A DNA stretch of 60,000 nucleotides from Hyphomicrobiales bacterium (GCA_900473415.1 UCLR01000019.1:1-60000); one strand, 5' to 3'; positions 33,156 through 43,854 are shown, counted from the stretch's first letter. Translations and numbers: made by a program. Notes: generated from the sequence alone by a model not told the origin.

Positions 33156-34330
33156 TGGCACTCGATACCGAGGTTTTTGGACAGCTTCTCGATACGGTCG
33201 AGCGCTTTGTTCGCGAGAAGTTGAGGCCGAACGAGGCCCAAGTGGGCGAAATGGACCGGGTTCCGCCCGAGATCGTTCAGCAAATGCGCGACATGGGCCT
33301 GTTCGGCCTGGCCATCCCGGAAGCCTATGGCGGTCTTGAACTGTCGCTTTCGGAGGAAATCCAGGTTTCCTTCCTGTTGGGCAGGACTTCTCCTGCCTTC
33401 CGGTCGATGATCGGCACCAACAACGGGATCGGCTCCCAAGGAATCATCATCGACGGCACCGAGGAGCAGAAGTCTTGCTATCTGCCCCGGATGGCGAGCG
33501 GTGAGCTCGTCGGCTCCTTCTGCCTGACAGAACCGGAAGCGGGCTCCGATGCTGGCTCGCTGCGCACGAATGCGCGCCGCGACGGCGACAGCTTCATCAT
33601 CAACGGCACCAAGCGCTTCATCACGAACGCACCGGTGGCCGGCCTCTTCACCGTCTTCGCTCGTACCGATCTGGACAGCAAGACGGCGTCCGGCATTTCC
33701 GCCTTCCTGGTCGACGCCGATCTGCCCGGCATCACGCTGGGCAAGAAGGACCGGAAAATGGGTCAGCAGGGCGCCCATACCTGCGACGTCATCTTCGACA
33801 ATGTCCGGGTGCCGGCATCCGCGATCCTCGGCGGGCCAGAGTTCGAAGGAAAGGGCTTCGTCACCGCGATGAAGGTGCTGGACCGCGGCCGGCTGACGAT
33901 CGCCGGTGTCTGCGTCGGCGTCGCGGAGCGTCTGATCGCCGACAGCCTCGACTATGCGATGCAGCGCCGCCAGTTCGACAAGCCGATCGCCGAGTTCCAG
34001 CTCATCCAGGCGATGCTGGCCGATATGAAGGCCGAGAGCTTCGCCGCCCGCTGCATGGTCGAGGAGACCGCGCGGCGGCGAGATGCCGGGCAGTCGATCG
34101 CGACCGAAGCCGCCTGCGCCAAGATGTTCTGCTCCGAGATGGTCGGACGCGTCGCCGACAAGGCCGTCCAGATCTTCGGCGGTGCGGGCTATGTCGCCGA
34201 TTCCGGCATCGAGCGCTTCTACCGGGATGTGCGCCTGTTCCGCATCTACGAGGGCACGACGCAGATCCAGCAGCTCGTCATCGCCAGGAACATGATCCGC
34301 GACGCCCGCCGGGCGAACGGCCTGTCGTAA
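33155..34330 (+). CDS. Acyl-CoA dehydrogenase
   Basis: This 391-aa acyl-CoA dehydrogenase has N- and middle-domain signatures (FCLTEPEAGSDAGSLRTNAR) and the C-terminal catalytic-base region RIYEGTTQIQQLVIARNMI. The FAD-dependent alpha,beta-desaturation step of acyl-CoA breakdown is expected, with electrons passing to an electron-transfer flavoprotein not encoded here. It is the first gene of the plus-strand cluster; GGAG sits eight bases before the ATG. Confidence 0.92.
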   Translation: MALDTEVFGQLLDTVERFVREKLRPNEAQVGEMDRVPPEIVQQMRDMGLFGLAIPEAYGGLELSLSEEIQVSFLLGRTSPAFRSMIGTNNGIGSQGIIIDGTEEQKSCYLPRMASGELVGSFCLTEPEAGSDAGSLRTNARRDGDSFIINGTKRFITNAPVAGLFTVFARTDLDSKTASGISAFLVDADLPGITLGKKDRKMGQQGAHTCDVIFDNVRVPASAILGGPEFEGKGFVTAMKVLDRGRLTIAGVCVGVAERLIADSLDYAMQRRQFDKPIAEFQLIQAMLADMKAESFAARCMVEETARRRDAGQSIATEAACAKMFCSEMVGRVADKAVQIFGGAGYVADSGIERFYRDVRLFRIYEGTTQIQQLVIARNMIRDARRANGLS

Positions 34331-34399
34331 CGGCCCTCGAGTGGCCCTGCCGCTCGCGACACCCAGGGCTGGCCGAAACGTCCATGGAGGATGGAAGAG

Positions 34400-35389
34400 A
34401 TGCGCGCCGTGATCTGCAAGGCCTTCGGGCCACTCGAGGACCTCGTCATCGAGGATAGGCCGGCTCACGAGCCGGGCCCCGGCGAGGTCCGCGTTGCCAT
34501 CGAGGCCGCGGGCGTGAACTTCCCCGACACCCTGATGGTCGAGGGCAAATACCAGGTCAAACCGGCCCTGCCCTTCACGCCCGGCGCCGAGATTGGCGGC
34601 GTCGTACAGGCCGTCGGCGAGGGCGTCACGCATCTGGCGGTCGGCATGCCGGTAACCGGCTTGGTGGGCGTCGGCGCCTTCGCCGAGGAAGCGGTCGTGC
34701 GCGCCGGTCGCCTCATGGAGCGCCCGGCCGCCATGGATGCGATCACCGCAGCCGGCTTCTCCATGACCTACGGCACCAGCATGCATGCGTTGCGGCAACG
34801 GGCGAATCTCCAGCCGGGCGAAACCTTGCTCGTTCTGGGCGCAAGCGGAGGTGTTGGGCTCGCCGCGGTCGAGATAGGCAAGGCGATGGGTGCGACGGTG
34901 ATCGCGGCCGCGGGCAGTGCCGAAAAACTCGAGGTGGCCCGCAAGGCCGGTGCCGACCACGTCATCGACTACACCACCGAGTCGCTCAGGGATCGCGTCA
35001 AGGATTTGACGGGCGGCAAGGGCGTCGATGTGGTCTACGACCCGGTGGGCGGCGACAGGCTCGAAGAGGCCGTGCGTGTGACTGCCTGGGAGGGGCGTAT
35101 CCTCATCGTCGGCTTCGCGTCTGGCACGATTCCGCGCATCCCCGCAAACCTCCTTCTGCTGAAGGGCTGCTCCCTGGTCGGCGTCTTCTTCGGTACGTTC
35201 GCCTCGGTCGATTCTGCGGCCAATAAAGACAATTTCAGGCAGCTCTTCGCCTGGTTCGAAGAGGGCAGGCTCAAGCCGCTGATCAGCCGCACGCTCGATC
35301 TGGCGGACACCGTGGAAGCGCTGCGCCTGCTGACGGGGCGGACCGCGATCGGCAAGATCGTCCTGACGACCGGCCGGACCGCCTCATGA
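34400..35389 (+). CDS. NADPH:quinone oxidoreductase-like MDR enzyme
   Basis: This 329-aa medium-chain reductase of the quinone reductase/enoyl reductase group has LVLGASGGVGLAAVEIGKAMG for NADPH binding, and no catalytic zinc cysteines. The ATG at 34400 is preferred because GGAGG lies nine bases upstream, whereas the ATG at 34391 directly abuts it. It may reduce an enoyl-CoA or quinone-like intermediate. It follows the dehydrogenase by 69 bases and overlaps the thioesterase gene. Confidence 0.87.
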   Translation: MRAVICKAFGPLEDLVIEDRPAHEPGPGEVRVAIEAAGVNFPDTLMVEGKYQVKPALPFTPGAEIGGVVQAVGEGVTHLAVGMPVTGLVGVGAFAEEAVVRAGRLMERPAAMDAITAAGFSMTYGTSMHALRQRANLQPGETLLVLGASGGVGLAAVEIGKAMGATVIAAAGSAEKLEVARKAGADHVIDYTTESLRDRVKDLTGGKGVDVVYDPVGGDRLEEAVRVTAWEGRILIVGFASGTIPRIPANLLLLKGCSLVGVFFGTFASVDSAANKDNFRQLFAWFEEGRLKPLISRTLDLADTVEALRLLTGRTAIGKIVLTTGRTAS

Positions 35390-35823
35390 GCGCAGAGAGC
35401 TATTCGGGCGTCGGCATATTCGGTCTGCTCGGTCTCGAGCTCAATGAGTCCCGCCACGGCCAAGTGAAGGGCGGCCTCGAGATCGGCCCCGGCCATCGCA
35501 ACCGCATGGGCTACGTCCATGGTGGCGTGATCTGCACCATGATCGATTTCGCCGCCTGCGCGTCGGGACTCCACGCCGAGAAGGGCGAGCCGCCCCGCTA
35601 CGCCGTAACCATCTCGCTGACAACGCAATTCACCCGACCGGTGCGGGCCGGCCGGCTCTCGGTCGAGGGGCGGACGATCTCGGCCGGGCGGTCGAGCTTC
35701 ACCGCCGAGGCGCATGTCTTCGATGATGCCGGCGAGCGGGTCGCTCACGGCATCGGCACGTTTCGCTGGCGGACCGGGAGCCAGCCGCCCTTCACATCGC
35801 ATGGTGAGACCCCAGATGCTTGA
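35386..35823 (+). CDS. PaaI-type hotdog-fold thioesterase
   Basis: This 145-aa protein of the PaaI/4HBT hotdog family has the conserved HGG in [19 protein letters not shown] and the usual length. It hydrolyses acyl-CoA thioesters, often to free trapped or dead-end CoA esters. It overlaps the preceding gene by four bases and the next acyl-CoA dehydrogenase by eight, so it belongs to the operon. Confidence 0.9.
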   Translation: MSAESYSGVGIFGLLGLELNESRHGQVKGGLEIGPGHRNRMGYVHGGVICTMIDFAACASGLHAEKGEPPRYAVTISLTTQFTRPVRAGRLSVEGRTISAGRSSFTAEAHVFDDAGERVAHGIGTFRWRTGSQPPFTSHGETPDA

Positions 35824-37021
35824 GCTCAGAGACGTCCACAAGCCGCTCCTGGCGAAGCTGCAACGCTTCATGGATGAGCACATCTATCCCAATGAGGAGG
35901 TCTACGAGCGCCAACTCGCGGCGCGGCCCTCGCGCTGGGCTACGCCGGCCGTCATCGGTGCACTTCAGAAACATGCGCGAGCAGAAGGCTTATGGAACCT
36001 GTTCCTGCCGGATGAGCGCTACGGCGCCGGCCTCAACAACCTAGACTATGCCTATTTCTGTGAGGTCATGGGCCGATCCGCCATCGCCCCCGAGGTCTTC
36101 AACTGCTCGGCCCCCGACACCGGGAACATGGAGACGCTGGTGCTCTATGGGACAGAGGCGCAGAAGCGGGACTGGCTCGCACCGCTTCTCGATGGAACGA
36201 TCCGCTCCTGCTTCTCGATGACCGAGCCCGACGTCGCCTCCTCGGACGCGACCAATATCCAGACGGAAATCCGGCGCGACGGCGACAGTTACGTGATCAA
36301 CGGGCGCAAATGGTGGAGCTCCGGGGCTCTCAGCGAGCACTGCAAAATCGCGATCGTGATGGGGCGGAGCAACCCCGATGCCCCCAGGCACCAGCAGCAG
36401 TCGATGATCCTGGTGCCGCTCGATACGCCCGGCGTGACGATCGAGCGTGCGCTGACCGTCTACGGCTTCGACCATGCGCCGCATGGCCATGCTGAAATCA
36501 CTTACGACAATGTCCGCGTCCCGGCAGCCAACATGCTGCTCGGCGAGGGCCGCGGCTTCGAAATCGCGCAGGGGCGGCTCGGGCCGGGCCGGATCCACCA
36601 CTGCATGCGCTCGATCGGCCTTGCCGAACGGGCGCTGGAGGCGGCCTGTCGTCGTGCCCTCTCGCGCACGGCCTTCGGCAAGCTGCTGGCGGACCAGGGC
36701 GTCGTACGCGAACAGATCGCGCGCTCGCGCTGCGAGATCGAGGCGGCGCGGCTGCTGACGCTCAAAGCCGCGCATCTCATGGACACCGTCGGCAACAAGG
36801 CGGCGCGGCGCGAGATCGCCATGATCAAGGTCGTCGCTCCGAACATGGCCTGCGACGTCATCGACCGCGCCATCCAGATCCACGGAGCCGCCGGCGTTTC
36901 GCAAGATCATTTCCTCGCCGCCGCCTGGGTCAAATCCCGGTCCCTGCGCTTTGCGGACGGGCCTGACGAGGTCCACCGGGACAGCATCGCCCGGCTCGAA
37001 CTGAAGCGCTATCGGAACTGA
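35816..37021 (+). CDS. Acyl-CoA dehydrogenase, ACAD10/11-like
   Basis: This 401-aa acyl-CoA dehydrogenase lacks the YEGT catalytic segment and instead ends [20 protein letters not shown]. The GPDEVH form is typical of ACAD10/ACAD11-like enzymes, which act with a kinase on hydroxyacyl-CoAs. Start 35816 overlaps the thioesterase gene; an ATG at 35801 is a weaker alternative. Together with the SDR at 37033 and the kinase at 37795 it forms the characteristic trio. Confidence 0.88.
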   Translation: MLELRDVHKPLLAKLQRFMDEHIYPNEEVYERQLAARPSRWATPAVIGALQKHARAEGLWNLFLPDERYGAGLNNLDYAYFCEVMGRSAIAPEVFNCSAPDTGNMETLVLYGTEAQKRDWLAPLLDGTIRSCFSMTEPDVASSDATNIQTEIRRDGDSYVINGRKWWSSGALSEHCKIAIVMGRSNPDAPRHQQQSMILVPLDTPGVTIERALTVYGFDHAPHGHAEITYDNVRVPAANMLLGEGRGFEIAQGRLGPGRIHHCMRSIGLAERALEAACRRALSRTAFGKLLADQGVVREQIARSRCEIEAARLLTLKAAHLMDTVGNKAARREIAMIKVVAPNMACDVIDRAIQIHGAAGVSQDHFLAAAWVKSRSLRFADGPDEVHRDSIARLELKRYRN

Positions 37022-37032
37022 GGACAGGCGCC

Positions 37033-37788
37033 ATGTTCGACGTCAAAGGCAAGGTCGCCCTCATCACGGGCTCGTCGCGCGGCATCGGCAAGGCGTCGGC
37101 ATTCCAGCTGGCGCGAAGCGGCGCGCGGATCGTCGTCTCCAGCCGGAAGCAGGATGCCTGCGATGCCGTCGCCGAGGAGATCAGGGCAGCTGGCGGAGAG
37201 GCCATCGCGAAGGCCTGCCATGTCGGCTCGCATCAGCAGTTGCGGGACCTGGTCGAGCATGTCCACGGGCAATGGGGCCGGATCGACATCCTGGTCTGCA
37301 ATGCGGCGACGAACCCCGTCTATGGCCCACTTTCCACCCTTTCCGACGACGCCTTCACCAAGGTGATGACCGTCAACGTGCAGAGCACGATCTGGCTGAG
37401 CAACCTGGTGCTGCCCCGGATGGCTGCCAATGGTGGAGGCGCCGTGATCATGATGTCCTCGATCGCCGGGCTTCGGGGCACCGGCGTGATCGGCGCCTAC
37501 GGCATGTCGAAGGCCGCGGAGGCGGCGCTCGCGCGCAATCTCGCGGTCGAATGGGGTCCGAAGGGCATCCGGGTCAACGCCATCGCGCCGGGCATCGTGC
37601 GGACGGACTTCGCGCGCGAGCTGGTGGAATCACCCGAGCGGCGGGCGCAGATGGAGCAGCGCACGCCGCTGCGGCGTTTCGGCGAGGTCGAGGACATCGC
37701 CGGCATCGTGCATTTCCTGGCAAGCCCGGCCTCCGCGTATATCACCGGGCAGGTCATCGTCGCCGATGGCGGCGAGACGATAAGCTGA
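37033..37788 (+). CDS. Short-chain dehydrogenase/reductase
   Basis: This 251-aa SDR has TGSSRGIGKASA, CNAATN, SSIAGLRGTG with the catalytic Ser, YGMSK and a C-terminal DGGETIS. Sequence resembles DHRS4-like 3-oxo/carbonyl reductases. Eleven bases separate it from the ACAD10/11-like gene and six from the kinase, so all three are co-transcribed. It could reduce a keto-acyl-CoA to the hydroxy form that the kinase phosphorylates. Confidence 0.88.
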   Translation: MFDVKGKVALITGSSRGIGKASAFQLARSGARIVVSSRKQDACDAVAEEIRAAGGEAIAKACHVGSHQQLRDLVEHVHGQWGRIDILVCNAATNPVYGPLSTLSDDAFTKVMTVNVQSTIWLSNLVLPRMAANGGGAVIMMSSIAGLRGTGVIGAYGMSKAAEAALARNLAVEWGPKGIRVNAIAPGIVRTDFARELVESPERRAQMEQRTPLRRFGEVEDIAGIVHFLASPASAYITGQVIVADGGETIS

Positions 37789-37794
37789 GCCGCG

Positions 37795-38862
37795 ATGACC
37801 GCTCCCGCCGCCCTTCTCGTCGACGTCATCGAGAGCCACCGTTTCGACGAGCTGGCGCTGGCCCGCTGGCTGCGTGGGCAGATCCCGGGTTTCGACGGGC
37901 CGGTTTCCGTGCAGCAGTTCCAGGGGGGCCAGTCGAACCCGACCTTCCTGATCGCATCCGGGGAACGGCGCTGCGTCCTGCGCAAGAAGCCGCCCGGCAA
38001 GCTCCTCCCCAAGGCCCATCAGGTCGAGCGCGAATTCGCGATCATCCGCGCGCTCGGGCCGACCTCGGTCCCCGTGCCCCGGGCACTGGCGCTTTGCGAG
38101 GACGCGGAGGTGATCGGGACGGCCTTCTACGTGATGGATTTCGTCGATGGCCGGCACTTCGACGGGCTCGCCCTCGCCGATCAGCCCCGAGGCGATCGCG
38201 CGGCGATCAACTTCGCCGCGGTCGATACGCTCGCCAGCCTGCATGCCGTCGATCCGGCTGCGCTCGGGCTCGATGATTACGGCCCGAAGGGCGGTTATGT
38301 CGCGCGGCAGGTCGAGCGCTGGACCAGGCAGTATCGGGCGGCGTCGGCCGAGGCCGGGGAGATCGCCGATCTCGGCTGGCTGGCGGACTGGCTGCGCGAG
38401 CGCTGCCATGTTGCCGACGAAACCACGATCGCTCATGGCGACTATCGGACCGGCAACCTGCTCTACAGCCATGAGAAGCCGCGGGTGACTGCGATCCTGG
38501 ACTGGGAGCTGTCGACCCTCGGGCATCCGCTCGCCGATCTCGCCTATTACTGCATGTCCTACCGCATCGATTCCGCGGTCTCGGGCGGACGCGGGCTGGC
38601 GGGGCTCGATCTGAAAGAGCTCGGCGTGCCTAGCGAGCGCGACGTGCTCGATCGCTATTCGCGCGCGAGCGGTCGTGCCGGCATTGCCGACTGGCCGGTG
38701 TTTCTGGCCCTGTCCTTCTTCCGGCTCTCCGCCATCCTGCATGGCGTGATGGCGCGCGCAGTCCAGGGCAATGCGAGCGACGCCAATGCCCTCGATGTCG
38801 CCGGGAGAGCCGGCGGGCTGGCTCTGATCGGTCGCACGATCGCGCAGTCGGAAGGCCACTGA
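37795..38862 (+). CDS. APH-fold phosphotransferase, ACAD10/11-type kinase
   Basis: This 355-aa kinase-fold protein has FQGGQSNPTFLI for nucleotide positioning, HGDYRTGNLLY (catalytic Asp) and ILDWELSTLGHPLADLAYY (metal Asp). The family includes the kinase half of ACAD10/11 and LvaA of levulinate catabolism, which phosphorylate 4-hydroxyacyl-CoA before elimination. It is not an aminoglycoside resistance gene by context. It is tightly coupled to the SDR before it. Confidence 0.88.
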   Translation: MTAPAALLVDVIESHRFDELALARWLRGQIPGFDGPVSVQQFQGGQSNPTFLIASGERRCVLRKKPPGKLLPKAHQVEREFAIIRALGPTSVPVPRALALCEDAEVIGTAFYVMDFVDGRHFDGLALADQPRGDRAAINFAAVDTLASLHAVDPAALGLDDYGPKGGYVARQVERWTRQYRAASAEAGEIADLGWLADWLRERCHVADETTIAHGDYRTGNLLYSHEKPRVTAILDWELSTLGHPLADLAYYCMSYRIDSAVSGGRGLAGLDLKELGVPSERDVLDRYSRASGRAGIADWPVFLALSFFRLSAILHGVMARAVQGNASDANALDVAGRAGGLALIGRTIAQSEGH

Positions 38863-38893
38863 TCCGTTTGGTCCGTCAAGCTGGGGGGAGCCG

Positions 38894-39676
38894 ATGCGCT
38901 TCGAAGGCAGAACCTGCATTGTCACCGGCGCGGCAAGCGGCATCGGCCGCGCAACCGCGCTGCAACTGGCGCGCGAGGGAGCGCGGCTGGCGCTCGTCGA
39001 CCGCAAGGCGGCGGAGCTCGCCGGGGCGGCCGCCAGCCTGCCGCGCGCCGACGAACATACGTCGCATATTCTCGATATTGGCGACGAGGAGATGGTTCGC
39101 TCCTGCGTCGCCGATGTGCTCAACGGGCACGGTCGGATCGATGTGCTGTGCAACAACGCGGGCATCGCGAGCACGAAGGGCACCGCCGTCGAACAGGACC
39201 TGTCGGAATGGGTCCGCGTGATGCAGGTCAACGTTTTCGGCGCGATGCTGTTCATGAAGCATGCCGGTGCCGCGATGATCACTGCGGGCCGTGGAGCGAT
39301 CGTCAATACCGCGTCGGTCGCCGGACTCAGGGCGGGCGCTGGAGGCAATGCCTACAGCGCCTCGAAGGCGGCCGTCATCAACATGACGCAAACCGGAGCC
39401 TGCGACTTCGGCGCGTTCGGCATCCGGGTCAATGCGGTCTGCCCCGGCCTGATCGAGACCGGGATGACGAAACCGATCTTCGACAAGGCCCGCGAACTCG
39501 GCAAGGAGGATAGGCTGGGCGCGCGCTGCGAGCTGAGGCGATACGGCCGTCCCGAAGAGGTCGCGCGCGTCATTGTTTTTCTCGCGAGCGACGATGCCAG
39601 CTACGTCACGGGGCAAGCCATCCCCGTCGACGGTGGCAACACGGCGTCGCTCAACCTCCCGGGCATGAAGGTTTGA
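38894..39676 (+). CDS. Short-chain dehydrogenase/reductase
   Basis: This 260-aa SDR has [23 protein letters not shown], the catalytic Ser in [16 protein letters not shown] and [18 protein letters not shown] is just upstream of the ATG at 38894. It probably handles a 3-hydroxyacyl-CoA or related alcohol; it differs enough from the SDR at 37033 to act on another intermediate. Confidence 0.87.
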   Translation: MRFEGRTCIVTGAASGIGRATALQLAREGARLALVDRKAAELAGAAASLPRADEHTSHILDIGDEEMVRSCVADVLNGHGRIDVLCNNAGIASTKGTAVEQDLSEWVRVMQVNVFGAMLFMKHAGAAMITAGRGAIVNTASVAGLRAGAGGNAYSASKAAVINMTQTGACDFGAFGIRVNAVCPGLIETGMTKPIFDKARELGKEDRLGARCELRRYGRPEEVARVIVFLASDDASYVTGQAIPVDGGNTASLNLPGMKV

Positions 39677-39690
39677 TCTTAGAGGTTCCC

Positions 39691-41769
39691 ATGGGTTTGA
39701 TCAGCACCACCGTTCTCCGCAAGGTGGCCATCGCCACCATTGACAATCCGCCGGTCAATGCACTCGGCGCGGCGGTGCGCCAGGGGCTGGCGGCAGCGAT
39801 CGCGCAGGCCAATGCCGATGCCGGCGTGGCGGCGATCGTAATCGCCTCCGCCGGAAAGGCCTTCATCGCCGGTGCCGATATCAGCGAGTTCGGCGAGCCG
39901 CCGGTCGCGCCGAGCCTGCCTGACCTGCTCGATGCGATCGAGGCCTCGGCCAAGCCGGTCGTCGCAGCGATCCAGGGCGTGGCACTCGGCGGTGGCCTAG
40001 AGGTGGCGCTCGCCTGCCATGGCCGCGTCGCGCTGCCGGGCGCCAAACTCGGCCTGCCGGAGATCAAGCTCGGCCTCATCCCCGGCGCCGGCGGCACACA
40101 GCGCCTGCCGCGGCTGATCCGGGCGGCCAAGGCCTTCCCGATGATGCTCTCGGGCGAACCAGTCTCAGCCGGGCAGGCGCTCGACGACGGGCTGCTCGAC
40201 GAGGTCGTCCCGAGCGACGTCGTCGCGGCGGCGGCCCGGCTGGCCGAGGCGCTGGCGGCCGAGGGGCGCCGGCCGATGACGAGCGCGACCAACGGCACGT
40301 TGACCGAGGCGGATCGCGAAGCCTTCGAGGCGCTGGCCAAGGATGCGTTAAGGAAGGCCGACGGTATGCCCAACGTGGCGGCGCTGGTCGAGGCGGTGCG
40401 GGCCGTCTTCACCATGAGCTACGCCGAAGGGCAGGCCGTGGAGCGCAAGCTCTTCCTCTCGCTCGTCACCGACGAGCGCTCGAAAGCGCTACGCCATGTC
40501 TTCTTCGCCGAACGTGAGGTGGCGAAGGTGCGGGGCATCGGGCCGGAGGTGAAGCCGCGCGAGATCGCCAGCGCCGCGGTGATCGGCGCCGGCACGATGG
40601 GTGGTGGCATCGCCATGTGCTTCGCCAATGCCGGCATCCCGGTCACGCTGATCGAGACGGCGCAGGCGGCGCTCGACAACGGCGTCAACCGCATCAGCGC
40701 GACCTACGACATCTCGGTCCAGCGCGGCTCGCTGACGCTGGAGGCGAAGGCCCACCGGATGACGCTGATCAGGCCGGCCCTAGGCATCGCGGCGGCGGCC
40801 GGCGCCGACGTCGTAATCGAGGCGGCCTTCGAGGAGATGGGCGTCAAGCAGCAGATCTTCGGCGAGCTCAGCAAGATCGCGAAGCCCGGCGCCATCCTCG
40901 CCAGCAACACCTCCTATCTCGACATTCCGACCATCGCCGCGGCGACGACGCGCCAGCAGGACGTGCTCGGCATGCATTTCTTCAGCCCGGCCAATGTCAT
41001 GAAGCTGCTCGAAGTGGTGCGGCCGCAGGGCGTCGCCGACGATGCGGTCGCGACCGCCGTGACGCTCGGGCGCAAGCTCGGCAAGGTGCCTGTCGTGGTC
41101 GGCAACGGCTTCGGTTTCGTCGGCAACCGCATGCTGGAGCAGCGAACGCGCGCCGCCGAGCGGCTGCTGGTCGCCGGCGCGCTGCCGCACGAGGTCGATG
41201 CCGCGCTGGTCGGCTTCGGCTTCAAGATGGGGCCCTTCGCGATGGCCGATCTCGCGGGTAACGACGTCGGCTGGCGCTCGCGCAAGGCGCGTGGCCTGAA
41301 GGCGCCGGTGGCGGATGCGATTTGCGAGGCCGGCTGGTTCGGCCAAAAGACCGGCCGCGGCTATTACATCTATCCGCAGGGCGCGCGCGCCGGGCAGCGC
41401 TGCCCGGAGGTCGAGGCGTTGATCGCCCGCATCGCGATTGAAAATGGCGTCACGCGGCGCAGCTTCACCCAGGAGGAGATCCTGGCGCGGCTGCTCGACC
41501 CGATGGTCAACGAGGGCGCTCGCATCCTGGAGGCCGCCATCGCGGCCCGGCCCGGCGACATCGATATAGTCTGGATCAACGGCTACAACTGGCCGGCGTG
41601 GCGCGGTGGGCCGATGTTCTGGGCCGACAGCGTAGGCCTCGACGTCATCGCGAAACGGCTTCAGGCCCAGGCGGCCGAGATTGGCGACAAGGCGCTGGAG
41701 CCGGCCCCCCTGCTGAAACGGCTCGCCGCCGAGGGCAACCGCTTCGCCAGCCTGACCTCAAGAGGCTGA
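39691..41769 (+). CDS. FadB-like enoyl-CoA hydratase/3-hydroxyacyl-CoA dehydrogenase fusion
   Basis: This 692-aa bifunctional enzyme has an N-terminal crotonase domain: the oxyanion motif [11 protein letters not shown], and [12 protein letters not shown] with [17 protein letters not shown] holding the two Glu. A NAD-binding 3-hydroxyacyl-CoA dehydrogenase domain ([33 protein letters not shown]) and a C-terminal dimerisation repeat follow. It carries out hydration and oxidation steps of beta-oxidation. The ATG at 39691 has AGAGG five bases upstream; an earlier TTG in frame is less likely. It sits directly before the thiolase gene. Confidence 0.92.
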   Translation: MGLISTTVLRKVAIATIDNPPVNALGAAVRQGLAAAIAQANADAGVAAIVIASAGKAFIAGADISEFGEPPVAPSLPDLLDAIEASAKPVVAAIQGVALGGGLEVALACHGRVALPGAKLGLPEIKLGLIPGAGGTQRLPRLIRAAKAFPMMLSGEPVSAGQALDDGLLDEVVPSDVVAAAARLAEALAAEGRRPMTSATNGTLTEADREAFEALAKDALRKADGMPNVAALVEAVRAVFTMSYAEGQAVERKLFLSLVTDERSKALRHVFFAEREVAKVRGIGPEVKPREIASAAVIGAGTMGGGIAMCFANAGIPVTLIETAQAALDNGVNRISATYDISVQRGSLTLEAKAHRMTLIRPALGIAAAAGADVVIEAAFEEMGVKQQIFGELSKIAKPGAILASNTSYLDIPTIAAATTRQQDVLGMHFFSPANVMKLLEVVRPQGVADDAVATAVTLGRKLGKVPVVVGNGFGFVGNRMLEQRTRAAERLLVAGALPHEVDAALVGFGFKMGPFAMADLAGNDVGWRSRKARGLKAPVADAICEAGWFGQKTGRGYYIYPQGARAGQRCPEVEALIARIAIENGVTRRSFTQEEILARLLDPMVNEGARILEAAIAARPGDIDIVWINGYNWPAWRGGPMFWADSVGLDVIAKRLQAQAAEIGDKALEPAPLLKRLAAEGNRFASLTSRG

Positions 41770-41822
41770 GTTCGGCGGACCGCGCCCGGCACGTCATCTT
41801 CAAAGACAGGAATGCTCACTCC

Positions 41823-43010
41823 ATGACCGAAGCCGTTATCGTATCCACCGCCCGCACGCCGATCGGTAAAGCCCATCGCGGCGCGTTCAATCAGGTCCGC
41901 GGCGCCGACCTAGCCGCGCATGCGATCCGGCATGCCCTGGCCCGGACCGCAGTCGAAGCAGCCGAGGTCGAGGAGGTCGTACTGGGCTGCGGCTATCCCG
42001 AGGCGGCGACCGGCGGCAATGTGGCGCGTCATGCGGCTCTGGTCGCCGGGCTGCCGGTCCAGTCGACCGGCGTCACGGTCAGCCGCTTCTGCGCTTCCGG
42101 CCTGGAGGCGATCGCACATGCCGCGCGGCGCGTCGTCATGGACGGGGCGCCCGTCGCGATCGGTGGCGGCGTCGAGTCGATCAGCCTCGTCCAGCCCGTG
42201 GTGCGGCGCGAGCTGACTCAAAACGACTGGCTGCTGGCCAACAAGCCGACGATCTACACCTCGATGATCGAGACAGCCGATATCGTCGCCGCCCGCTACG
42301 GCGTCTCGCGCGACGCGCAGGACGCGTTCTCGCTGGAAAGCCAGCGGCGCACGGCCTCCGCCCAGCAGCGTCGGCTATTCGACGACGAGATCGTGCCGAT
42401 GAGCGCGGTCATGGCCGTCACCGACAAGGCGTCGGGCGAGGTCAGGCAACAGGAGGTGACGCTCGCCCAGGACGAGGGCAATCGCCCGGACACCACGCTG
42501 GAAGCCCTTCTGAAGCTGAAGCCGGTGCGCGGCGAGCACAACTATGTCACGGCCGGCAATGCGAGCCAGCTCTCGGACGGCGCCGCAGCCAGCGTCGTGA
42601 TGTCGGCGCACGAGGCAGCGCGGCGCGGCCTGTCCCCGCTCGGCATCTTTCGCGGGTTTGCCGCAGCCGGCTGCGAACCGGACGAGATGGGGATCGGCCC
42701 CGTCTTCGCAGTGCCGCGCCTGCTCGCGCGCAACGGCCTCAAGATCGAGGATATCGACTTGTGGGAGCTGAACGAGGCCTTCGCCTCGCAATCGATCTAT
42801 TGCCGCGACAGGCTCGGCATCGACCCCGACAAGGTCAATGTCAACGGCGGCGCAATCGCGATTGGCCACCCGTTCGGCATGAGCGGAGCGAGGCTCGTCG
42901 GCCATGCGCTGCTGGAGGGCCGCCGCCGCAAGGCACGCTACGCGGTCGTGACCATGTGCGTCGCAGGCGGCATGGGATGCGCCGGGCTTTTCGAGATCAA
43001 CCCGGGCTGA
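41823..43010 (+). CDS. Acetyl-CoA C-acyltransferase (thiolase)
   Basis: This 395-aa thiolase has the nucleophile in [11 protein letters not shown], the His motif [16 protein letters not shown] and the second Cys in [10 protein letters not shown]. It completes beta-oxidation by cleaving a 3-ketoacyl-CoA. The ATG at 41823 is where homology starts; it lies 53 bases after the FadB-like gene. It is the last gene of the plus-strand cluster. Confidence 0.93.
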   Translation: MTEAVIVSTARTPIGKAHRGAFNQVRGADLAAHAIRHALARTAVEAAEVEEVVLGCGYPEAATGGNVARHAALVAGLPVQSTGVTVSRFCASGLEAIAHAARRVVMDGAPVAIGGGVESISLVQPVVRRELTQNDWLLANKPTIYTSMIETADIVAARYGVSRDAQDAFSLESQRRTASAQQRRLFDDEIVPMSAVMAVTDKASGEVRQQEVTLAQDEGNRPDTTLEALLKLKPVRGEHNYVTAGNASQLSDGAAASVVMSAHEAARRGLSPLGIFRGFAAAGCEPDEMGIGPVFAVPRLLARNGLKIEDIDLWELNEAFASQSIYCRDRLGIDPDKVNVNGGAIAIGHPFGMSGARLVGHALLEGRRRKARYAVVTMCVAGGMGCAGLFEINPG

Positions 43011-43086
43011 CGGAGCTCGGGTGGCGCCGAGGTGCCGATGCGCGGCCGGGCCTATGCCCTCTCCCGCCTGACGGCGGCGTGCGCGT

Positions 43087-43854
43087 TCAGCTGGGCACGA
43101 TGTAGCTCAGCTGGTTGCGGATATTCGCCGCCAGGGAGATCAGCCGAGGTCCGACCTCCTCTTCGATCTGGTTGGGGCTCAGCCGGAAAATCGGCACCCG
43201 GCAGTTCATACCGAAGCAGTCGCCGTTGGCATCCCTGATCAAGGGAACGCCAGCGGAGTGAGTGCCAGGGATCCAGACACCCTTGGCGACCGAGAAACCA
43301 CGCTCGCGGCAGTCGGCCACCCCATGGACATAAGATTCGCCATATTTCTCCCAGAGCTCGGGCGAGCGACGCTTCATCTCGTCGAGCTTCAGCTTGAGCT
43401 CGTCTTCCGTCAGCAACGAGCCGAGCGCATGTCCGATGGTCGCTGGCAGGAGCGGGCCGATCGTCCCCAGATCCGGTGATGTCCAGATGTTCTCGTTCAC
43501 GCGCGACGTCTCGAGATAGACGAAGTTGGTGCGGTCCATCGTGCCGATCGAGACGGTGCCACCAAGATCCTGCGCCAGCTTCTGCATCGACGGGCGCGCG
43601 ATGTGCAGCAGCTTGAGGTTGACCAGCAGCGGATTCACCAGCATGAGCGCCCGCCAACTAAGCCGGAACTTGGACTTCTCCTGCCGCAGGTAGCCCATGC
43701 GTTCCAGCGTGTAGGTCAGACGCGCCACCGTGGAGCGGTTTATCCCGGATTCCTTCGCGATCTCGCCATTGCTCATCAAGGTCCGGTTCGGGCGAAAGGT
43801 CTCCAGCACGGCGAGCCCCTTAACGAGGGTGGTCGCAATGTCGGGATCGTCCAT
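43087..43854 (-). CDS. IclR-family transcriptional regulator
   Basis: This 255-aa regulator has a winged helix (NGEIAKESGINRSTVARLTY) and an IclR effector domain. The helix-turn-helix and neighbouring RLTYTLxxxGYL are shared with the IclR at 32218-33021, so the two are paralogues or close relatives. The ATG at 43854 gives the normal family length; the frame runs 68 codons further upstream without homology. It is convergent with the thiolase gene and divergent from the amidohydrolase/Dpp operon, which it probably controls. Confidence 0.88.
   Translation of the reverse strand: MDDPDIATTLVKGLAVLETFRPNRTLMSNGEIAKESGINRSTVARLTYTLERMGYLRQEKSKFRLSWRALMLVNPLLVNLKLLHIARPSMQKLAQDLGGTVSIGTMDRTNFVYLETSRVNENIWTSPDLGTIGPLLPATIGHALGSLLTEDELKLKLDEMKRRSPELWEKYGESYVHGVADCRERGFSVAKGVWIPGTHSAGVPLIRDANGDCFGMNCRVPIFRLSPNQIEEEVGPRLISLAANIRNQLSYIVPS

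Noticed and set aside
33152..34960. Long open frame (602 codons) on the minus strand opposite the acyl-CoA dehydrogenase and quinone reductase
   Set aside because: It is antisense to two well-conserved genes and its translation is Arg/His/Gly/Asp-rich without family motifs, a usual effect of GC-rich codon use. Similar long shadows lie opposite 12505-15490, 37795-39348 and 57446-59107.
37795..38862. Aminoglycoside resistance phosphotransferase
   Set aside because: The fold is shared, but operon context with ACAD10/11-like dehydrogenase and SDR, plus the ILDWELSTLGHPLADLAYY form, fits acyl-CoA kinases.
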